10,018 bases of DNA from Acidobacteriota bacterium (GTDB lineage Bacteria; Actinomycetota; Acidimicrobiia; Spongiisociales; UBA5794), in contig JACZST010000052.1 in the NCBI GenBank assembly GCA_022574065.1, positions 1-10,018 on the forward strand, in the 5' to 3' direction. Within the stretch, counting starts at the first letter, position 1; the number at the start of each line of letters is the position of its first letter. The translations under genes and the position numbers were made by a program. Below, piece by piece: positions 6,076-10,018 of this stretch. Under the pieces are notes generated by a model that made no database searches, was not told where the DNA came from, and worked only from the letters and a program-made list of their open reading frames with translations.

Positions 6076-7065
6076 CTAGGACAACAGGAGCACGCTCATC
6101 CAGAACAGCGGCGCCGACAGGAAGACCCCGTCGATCGGGCTGAGATGTCCGGGGGCGCGTTCGGTGTGGACGACTGCGCCGGCCCGGATCAGAGAACCGA
6201 AAGCGCGCCCGGCGATGAGACCGACCGCAGCAGCAACGGAGGAGAAGAGGCCGGTGGCGAGGTCGATCTCCGGTGCGAGCAGCCCGATCAGCACTCCTGC
6301 GACGATCGATCCGACAAGGGTTCCGACGTTGGGATCGAGCGTCTGGCCACCGTATAGCGCGGTGGCGAGCGCAGCGAGGATGCCTGCGGCGACCACGAAA
6401 GTGAAGGCGAGCACGGTCATCGTCGAGATCATGCGCAGGAGCACGAGGGCGCCGGTGCCGGTGGCTGCGATGACGGCAACGGTCACTGTTGCGCCGATGG
6501 CGGTCACATCGCGCTGGTTCTGGTCGAATATGGGCCAGGCGACGGAGACGACGACGGCAGCCGCCACGGCGCCGGCCCACCCGTCGAGGCCCCATGCGTA
6601 TGTGGCAACGCCGGCGGCCGGTGGCGCGATGATCAGCGCGTAGACATTCAGCCGGGCCTGGTTGGTGTCGTCGGTCTCCGCCAGATCCCAGATCCAGGCA
6701 AGCGCTGCGCCGACAGCGACCACGACGAACCATTCGATTGGGATCCAGGAGGCGATGAAGAGAGCGGCCAGAAGGATGAACGACAGCACGTTCTCTGCGG
6801 GATCGGCGGCAACCCTCTCTGCTACGTACTCTCCACCGGAAACCGGGGGGATGATGGCGACCTCGTCGCCGGTGCTGACCTTGGTGGCCTTGTCGGCCGG
6901 TTCGCCATTGACCCAGACCCGCGCTGCGGCCAGCCCGTCGGCGAAGTCCGCTCCATAGTTGGCGACCGCCTGGTCGAGGACCTCGCCCACCGTCGTGGCG
7001 TCGACGGTGACCTCAGACACGCCTGCGCTCTCTCGGAGCCCGGCAAAGAGGCGGAGTGTTGCCAT
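6076..7065 (-). CDS. MoaD/ThiS-like beta-grasp domain fused to a CdsA-like membrane domain
   Basis: Residues 1-78 are a complete MoaD/ThiS-type domain: MATLRLFAGLRE at the start, VWVNGEP (51-57), and GDEVAIIPPVSGG (66-78) with the terminal Gly-Gly that in free MoaD is adenylated and thiocarboxylated to carry sulphur for molybdopterin. Here the chain does not stop but continues for 251 residues with about 8-9 hydrophobic segments (from 93 to 329). The end, GRAFGSLIRAGAV followed by PGHLSPIDGVF (305-315), lines up with the CdsA (phosphatidate cytidylyltransferase) signature KR-x3-KD-x-PGHGG-x-DR-x-D, but the GG, DR and final Asp are mostly lost, so the CTP-transfer activity is doubtful. The ATG at 7063-7065 has a poor Shine-Dalgarno sequence. 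Either the fused GG is freed by a protease or the domain is a structural or regulatory ubiquitin-like fold. No moa or thi gene lies nearby. Domain calls are firm, function is open. Confidence 0.8.
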   Translation of the reverse strand: MATLRLFAGLRESAGVSEVTVDATTVGEVLDQAVANYGADFADGLAAARVWVNGEPADKATKVSTGDEVAIIPPVSGGEYVAERVAADPAENVLSFILLAALFIASWIPIEWFVVVAVGAALAWIWDLAETDDTNQARLNVYALIIAPPAAGVATYAWGLDGWAGAVAAAVVVSVAWPIFDQNQRDVTAIGATVTVAVIAATGTGALVLLRMISTMTVLAFTFVVAAGILAALATALYGGQTLDPNVGTLVGSIVAGVLIGLLAPEIDLATGLFSSVAAAVGLIAGRAFGSLIRAGAVVHTERAPGHLSPIDGVFLSAPLFWMSVLLLS

Positions 7066-7088
7066 GGCCGGAAGGGTAGTGATTCGCG

Positions 7089-7191
7089 AGTCGCGAGTCG
7101 CGAGTCAACGAGTCGCACGTCGCACGTCGCACGTCGCACGTCGCACGTCGCACGTCGCACGTCGCACGTCGCACGTCGCACGTCGCACGTC
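7089..7191. repeat. Heptamer tandem array C: eleven perfect GTCGCAC copies with a degenerate GAGTCGC lead-in
   Basis: AGTC recurs at 7089, 7096 and 7103 (7-base step), then at 7111 after one extra base. From 7112 to 7188 the unit GTCGCAC is repeated 11 times without error, ending in GTCGAGA. The array fills much of the gap between the fumarylacetoacetase stop and the start of the MoaD-CdsA gene, that is, the leader of the downstream operon. It has the same period as arrays A and B and shares the AGTCGC word with array A, but is far more uniform, which points to recent expansion. There are no spacers, so it is not a CRISPR. Confidence 0.92.
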
Positions 7192-7208
7192 GAGAGGGTT
7201 CGCCTCTC
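7192..7208. terminator. Small perfect hairpin beside array C, weak terminator candidate
   Basis: GAGAGG (7192-7197) pairs with CCTCTC (7203-7208) around a 5-base loop, directly at the end of array C. A second small overlapping stem, CTCC/GGAG, lies at 7206-7218. These follow the fumarylacetoacetase stop by about 70 bases on the minus strand. There is no T-tract, so an intrinsic terminator is only possible, not shown. Confidence 0.25.
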
Positions 7209-7279
7209 CAACGTGGAGGCGGAGGAAGCTCAGGGAGCCGGAGTGGCTTGATGAGCTCACCTGGCGGGCAGACGGGAAA

Positions 7280-8539
7280 CTATCCCACGGTTCCCGTGCA
7301 CTCGCCGAAACCGATGATCGGGGCGCCCTCGGATGCGCAGCGACCCCGGATGACCACCGTGTCGCCGTCGCCGAGGTAGGTGAGCTCGGAGCCGTCGGCG
7401 AGCGCAATCGGCTGCTTCCCGTTTCTCGTGATCTCCAGCAAGCTTCCGAGGCTGCCCGGCTCCGGCCCGGAAACGGTCCCAGACGCGAACAGATCGCCGG
7501 CGCGGACGGTGGCTCCGTTGACTGTGGCGTGAGCGAGTTGCTGTGGCATCGTCCAGTACATGGCTGCGAAGCCGGTGCGGGTCACCACGGTCCCCCCCTC
7601 GGCGCCGTTCGGGATGACCTCGACCTCGAGCCGCAGATCGACCCCGGTGTGCCCATCGGTGCGTAGATAGTCCAGCACATTCGGCTCTTGGTGCGGGGGG
7701 TCCACTCGATACGGGGCCACCGCGTCCAGCGGGACGATCCACGGCGAGATCGACGTCGCAAAGGACTTGCCGAGAAACGGTCCAAGCGGTTGGGACTCCC
7801 ATGACTGGATATCACGGGCCGACCAGTCGTTGACCAGGCACATCCCGAAGATGTGCTCCTCGACGTCGCGTGCGGCCAGCGGCTCGCCGGGCATGTTGCC
7901 GGTGACGAACCCCACCTCGAGCTCGAAGTCGAGTGCGTTCGAGGGACCAAAGGCCGGAGGTCCACCATCCGGGCCGCGACGCTGTCCGGTGGGTCGGCTG
8001 ATCGGCGTGCCGGAGACGACCACGGTGCCCGCCCGACCGTGGTAGCCGACTGGGAGGTGACGCCAATTGGGGAGCAGCGGCTCCGCATCCGGTCGAAACA
8101 GACGGCCGACGTTGGTGGCGTGGTGGATCGACGAATAGAAATCGACGAAGTCGCCGACCTCAATGGGAAGGTGCATGGTGACCTCGCGTTGGGCGACGAT
8201 GGCCGTGTCGGCGATACCGGTCGCTGCGACTTCCTCGTTTCCTTGACCGAGGAGGTCCGCAACCCTGGCGCGTACCGCGGTCCACCCCGGTCGACCCAGA
8301 GCGAGGAAGGGGTTGAGGGACGGGGCCGAGAACAGTCCATCGGGCAGAGCGAGGGCGTCGAGCAAGCCCGCTCCGGCTACTTTCTTGAGGTCGAGAATCG
8401 ACTCGCCGATCGCCACCCCAGGCCGAGGCTCGCCGTTTTCGTCGCTGAACACCCCGTACGGCAGGTTTTGAATCGGGAATCCGGAGCCCTCCGGCACCTG
8501 CACCCACGATCGGACGCTTGCCGGTACGACGTGGGTCAC
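7280..8539 (-). CDS. fahA: Fumarylacetoacetase
   Basis: The 419-residue protein has the usual length of fumarylacetoacetase, which hydrolyses 4-fumarylacetoacetate to fumarate and acetoacetate, the last step of tyrosine/homogentisate breakdown. An N-terminal SH3-like domain (about 1-120) is followed by the mixed beta-roll catalytic domain. Visible motifs are DFVDFYSSIHHATNVG (130-145), PVGYHGRAGTVVVSGTPISR (163-182), LDFELEVGF (203-211) and VNDWSARDIQ (236-245). By alignment from memory with mouse FAH (D126, H133, E199, E201, D233), D133, E206, E208 and D238 hold the metal and H140 is the general base; all are present. The GTG start at 8537-8539 is chosen because it overlaps the upstream TGA (GTGA) and because sequence before it is low-complexity Arg-rich. 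Other pathway genes are not in the window. It is probably translated with the preceding hypothetical protein. Confidence 0.95.
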   Translation of the reverse strand: MTHVVPASVRSWVQVPEGSGFPIQNLPYGVFSDENGEPRPGVAIGESILDLKKVAGAGLLDALALPDGLFSAPSLNPFLALGRPGWTAVRARVADLLGQGNEEVAATGIADTAIVAQREVTMHLPIEVGDFVDFYSSIHHATNVGRLFRPDAEPLLPNWRHLPVGYHGRAGTVVVSGTPISRPTGQRRGPDGGPPAFGPSNALDFELEVGFVTGNMPGEPLAARDVEEHIFGMCLVNDWSARDIQSWESQPLGPFLGKSFATSISPWIVPLDAVAPYRVDPPHQEPNVLDYLRTDGHTGVDLRLEVEVIPNGAEGGTVVTRTGFAAMYWTMPQQLAHATVNGATVRAGDLFASGTVSGPEPGSLGSLLEITRNGKQPIALADGSELTYLGDGDTVVIRGRCASEGAPIIGFGECTGTVG

Positions 8540-9198
8540 GGTAGGTAGCCGAGCTCGGCCAGGTCTTCCACCGGCTGCTCGAATTCGCAGCTCCCGTAGG
8601 CGACGAAACCGTGGCTGCGAGTTTCGCCGATCGTGTTCGGGCCGATCCGCTCCCCTTGCCACACGACTCCGGCGAAGCTGACCTCGAAGGAACCGGGCTC
8701 GGTGTCGGCGATGATGGCCTCGACCGTAGGTACATCCGCTCCCTCCCGAGCGGCGACAGAGGCGGTCAGCAGGTTGACGAATCCGTGGCGCATCAGTTCG
8801 AGGGTCTCGTCGTAGTGCCGGATGGGGTGATGGAGTCCTGCGGTCGTCTTGAACGGCAGATCGTGTTCGGTGCAGGCGACGATGAACCCGGCGACCTCGT
8901 CGGTGGATGGGAAGTCCTCAGGAGACAGTCCGCCACAGCGCAGCTTGGCCCCACCCGGGCGAAGCGCCTTGCTCACGACCGCAGCGATGGCACGCACGGT
9001 CGCCGGGATCGAGCCGTCGCGAGGTACCTCCAGAAACGGGACGACGGTTTCGGCGATCGAGGCTGCCGTGGTGAACAGCCGTTCGATCGCTTCGGTGTCG
9101 AACCCAGCCGCGATCCGTGCTTCGGCAAGGTCGACTGTGGCGGCCGGCTCCATCTCGGCGTGGAACGCCGCTGCCGCGGCGGCCGACGCGGCCGGCAA
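8536..9198 (-). CDS. Conserved-looking hypothetical protein upstream of fumarylacetoacetase, N-terminus lost
   Basis: The frame reads well from about residue 12 (AFHAEMEPAATVDLAEAR) to its TGA at 8536-8538. I do not recognise the family with certainty. Notable stretches are ALRPGGAKLRCGGLSPEDFP, LPFKTTAGLHHPIRHYDET and GFVNLLTASVAAR; the pattern of strands, helices and a Lys/His-rich centre would suit an alpha/beta barrel-like enzyme, but that is a guess. The 4-base GTGA overlap with fumarylacetoacetase argues for one operon and a possible role beside tyrosine breakdown. The only start near the 5' end is TTG (9196-9198) behind an in-frame stop at 9205-9207, and the first residues are Ala-rich. 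That end coincides with the break to unrelated DNA, so the true N-terminus is missing. The coding limit is probably about 9165-9180. Confidence 0.65.
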   Translation of the reverse strand: MPAASAAAAAAFHAEMEPAATVDLAEARIAAGFDTEAIERLFTTAASIAETVVPFLEVPRDGSIPATVRAIAAVVSKALRPGGAKLRCGGLSPEDFPSTDEVAGFIVACTEHDLPFKTTAGLHHPIRHYDETLELMRHGFVNLLTASVAAREGADVPTVEAIIADTEPGSFEVSFAGVVWQGERIGPNTIGETRSHGFVAYGSCEFEQPVEDLAELGYLP

Positions 9199-9275
9199 AC
9201 CGATCTACCTGGAACTTTCCAGCGTCAACCCCGTCGTGATTCTGCCGGGGGCGATCGCCGAGCGGGGCGCGAACT
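9175..9275. other. Composite junction between two unrelated sequence sources
   Basis: Within about 100 bases three unrelated coding contexts meet: the minus-strand hypothetical gene ends without a start, a plus-strand aldehyde dehydrogenase fragment begins and ends, and a BRCT protein begins in mid-domain. The first break falls in a GC-rich GCC/GCG run (about 9165-9195) that could have served as short homology. To the right the DNA becomes visibly less GC-rich, for example 9325-9352, and the gene direction flips. Confidence 0.6.
9182..9268 (+). pseudogene. Internal fragment of an aldehyde dehydrogenase (alpha-ketoglutaric semialdehyde dehydrogenase type)
   Basis: On the plus strand these 29 codons read ADAAGKPIYLELSSVNPV and then VILPGAIAERG. 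This is the segment with the catalytic Glu of the NADP-dependent aldehyde dehydrogenase subgroup that oxidises alpha-ketoglutaric semialdehyde (2,5-dioxovalerate), whose consensus is close to E-L-[GS]-S-[VI]-N-P-V-x-x-LPGALAERG. Neither the upstream NAD(P)-binding part nor the downstream catalytic Cys motif is present. Upstream the frame runs into antisense of the hypothetical gene; downstream the match stops at or just after AERG, with the BRCT frame beginning one frame away. The frame-shifted reading ERG-RELAEEFA would also fit this enzyme, so the fragment may extend to about 9290 with a one-base deletion. It is a remnant or an assembly splice, not a functional gene. Confidence 0.6.
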
Positions 9276-9834
9276 CGCCGAGGAATTCGCCAGGCGAGCC
9301 GGAATGATCGTCAACGACGGCGTAACAAAACAACTCGATTATCTTGTTACGCCCGATCCCGATTCGATGTCGGCAAAAGCAAGAAAGGCTCGCAAGTATG
9401 GCGTACGAATCATCGCAGAACCAGTATTCTGGAGCATGATTGGGGTCGATATCGGTTCGCCGAAAACCCACATGCGCATTCCCTCTCAAAGCCGCTCAAC
9501 TGGCAATTTGAAGCGCTTGTACGGCGACAAGCAGACCTTGCGCAAAATGACCAAAGTCGGCACCAGCACGAAGCAGCCCCGCCGGAAGAAATCAGGCGGC
9601 GGACGGCCCTTCGCCGGCAAGACCATCGTCGTCACCGGAACGCTCAAGAATTTTTCACGGAAGGAATGCCAGGAGTTGATCCAATCACTGGGCGGTCGCT
9701 CGGCCGGGTCGGTCAGCAAGAACACCGACTTCGTCGTCGCCGGAGAGTCGGCCGGTTCCAAGCTCGCCAAGGCGCAAAAGCTCGGCGTTGAAGTGATCGA
9801 CGAGGCGGAATTCAAGCGCAGAGCAGGAGTGTGA
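9265..9834 (+). CDS. Tandem BRCT-domain protein, 5' truncated
   Basis: The frame ends at TGA 9832-9834 and shows two BRCT domains. The first is incomplete: GRELAEEFARRAGMIVNDGV, then LDYLVTPDPDSMSAKARKAR and IIAEPVFWSMIGV, lacking the opening strand (GKxVVxTG). After a basic linker (RRKKSGGGR) the second domain is complete from about 9607: FAGKTIVVTGTL, ECQELIQSLGGR, VSKNTDFVVAGESAGSKLAK, and VIDEAEF near the end. The second resembles the C-terminal BRCT of bacterial NAD-dependent DNA ligase, the first the BRCT of some polymerase III epsilon-type exonucleases. BRCT domains bind DNA ends, phosphopeptides or partners in repair; the activity here is unknown. No start codon is credible: the first Met (9304) lies inside the first domain. 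The gene comes from another genome or region than the DNA left of 9180. Confidence 0.8.
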   Translation, partial: GRELAEEFARRAGMIVNDGVTKQLDYLVTPDPDSMSAKARKARKYGVRIIAEPVFWSMIGVDIGSPKTHMRIPSQSRSTGNLKRLYGDKQTLRKMTKVGTSTKQPRRKKSGGGRPFAGKTIVVTGTLKNFSRKECQELIQSLGGRSAGSVSKNTDFVVAGESAGSKLAKAQKLGVEVIDEAEFKRRAGV

Positions 9835-9924
9835 TGACTCTGTTTCCCCCTTTTGGGCTCGAGGGACTGAATCATAATGAAACCCTTCGTACTGGCTTGC
9901 GTACAATACTCAGGTATTCGTACT
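9835..9924. other. Short intergenic stretch with a 10-base direct repeat
   Basis: Between the BRCT stop and the next ribosome-binding site, TTCGTACTGG occurs at 9886-9895 and again at 9917-9926, a step of 31 bases. TACAAT at 9902-9907 could be a -10 element, but I see no good -35 element 17 bases upstream. The repeats could be an operator pair flanking the start of transcription; this is weak. Confidence 0.25.
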
Positions 9925-9930
9925 GGAGGA
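9925..9930 (+). promoter_or_regulatory. Ribosome-binding site GGAGGA
   Basis: GGAGGA lies 7 bases before the ATG at 9938, ideal spacing, and fixes the start of the last gene. Confidence 0.75.
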
Positions 9931-9937
9931 CATCGCC

Positions 9938-10018
9938 ATGTCACTTATCAGGAATGCATTTGTTGCGGCAGTAATGGCCGCATGCTGTTATGCGCTGGCG
10001 CAGGATTCAGAAGACGAC
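9938..10018 (+). CDS. Start of an exported protein (signal peptide only, cut by window end)
   Basis: The first 27 codons are visible. They encode a short basic start (MSLIRN), a hydrophobic stretch (AFVAAVMAACCYALA) and then an acidic run (QDSEDD). ALA|Q fits a signal peptidase I site. The two Cys residues could in principle offer a lipoprotein site, but the residues before them (MAA) are a poor lipobox. The strong Shine-Dalgarno sequence supports the start. The mature protein lies beyond the window and its function cannot be given. It belongs to the right-hand, less GC-rich segment. Confidence 0.65.
   Translation, partial: MSLIRNAFVAAVMAACCYALAQDSEDD

Noticed and set aside
6032..6733. 233-codon minus-strand frame inside the MoaD-CdsA gene
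   Set aside because: Its product is Arg/His-rich shadow sequence without domains, whereas the overlapping frame encodes clear membrane segments.
7089..7191. CRISPR array
   Set aside because: The 7-base unit repeats without spacers and no cas gene is nearby; it is a simple tandem repeat.
8540..8662. Longer fumarylacetoacetase from a start at 8662
   Set aside because: The extra 41 residues are Arg-rich antisense-type sequence inside the upstream coding region; the GTG at 8539 gives normal family length.
8611..9264. Long plus-strand frame in front of the BRCT domains, giving a 407-residue protein
   Set aside because: This part is antisense to the hypothetical gene, of low-complexity composition, and has no domain; the BRCT frame is only open there by chance.

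Overview
The window reads as two unlike pieces. Positions 1 to about 9180 are high-GC DNA with tightly packed, mostly minus-strand genes and GTG starts. They include an MshA-type glycosyltransferase and an RsiG-type anti-sigma factor, both typical of Actinobacteria; an Acidimicrobiia-like lineage is my best guess from gene content. From about 9180 to the end the DNA is less GC-rich and carries fragments of unrelated genes that run on the plus strand.

Layout. A 5'-truncated Clp1/Grc3-type polynucleotide kinase (3-689, +) converges on the minus-strand block. The 548-bp gap between them has no convincing gene. It holds two heptamer-period repeat arrays, one right behind each stop codon and partly inverted copies of each other, around a core with a cluster of DnaA-box-like 9-mers. 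The minus-strand block, in transcription order, is: a fumarylacetoacetase preceded by a hypothetical protein (8536-8538 overlap); a gap with a third heptamer array (11 perfect GTCGCAC copies); then a MoaD/ThiS-CdsA-like fusion, a secreted coiled-coil M23 peptidase, RsiG, an asparaginase of the Rhizobium type, a CelD/BioF2-type GNAT protein and the MshA-like glycosyltransferase. The last three are joined by 4-base ATGA overlaps, so translational coupling is likely.

How the genes may work together. The hypothetical protein and fumarylacetoacetase look like the end of a tyrosine/homogentisate breakdown operon whose upstream part is missing. The second group mixes envelope functions (M23 peptidase, membrane fusion protein), c-di-GMP-linked sigma-factor control (RsiG) and a sugar transferase/acyltransferase pair. 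The coupling of the last pair invites the idea of a shared product, possibly a mycothiol-like glycoside, but the sequence does not prove it.

Right end. The hypothetical protein loses its N-terminus at about 9180. There the plus strand changes abruptly to about 29 codons of an aldehyde dehydrogenase (KGSADH type), then in another frame to a two-BRCT protein lacking its start, then to the start of a secreted protein. This is best explained by an assembly or cloning chimera; a natural rearrangement is possible. The most unusual biology is the MoaD-CdsA fusion with an internal Gly-Gly, followed by the heptamer arrays.
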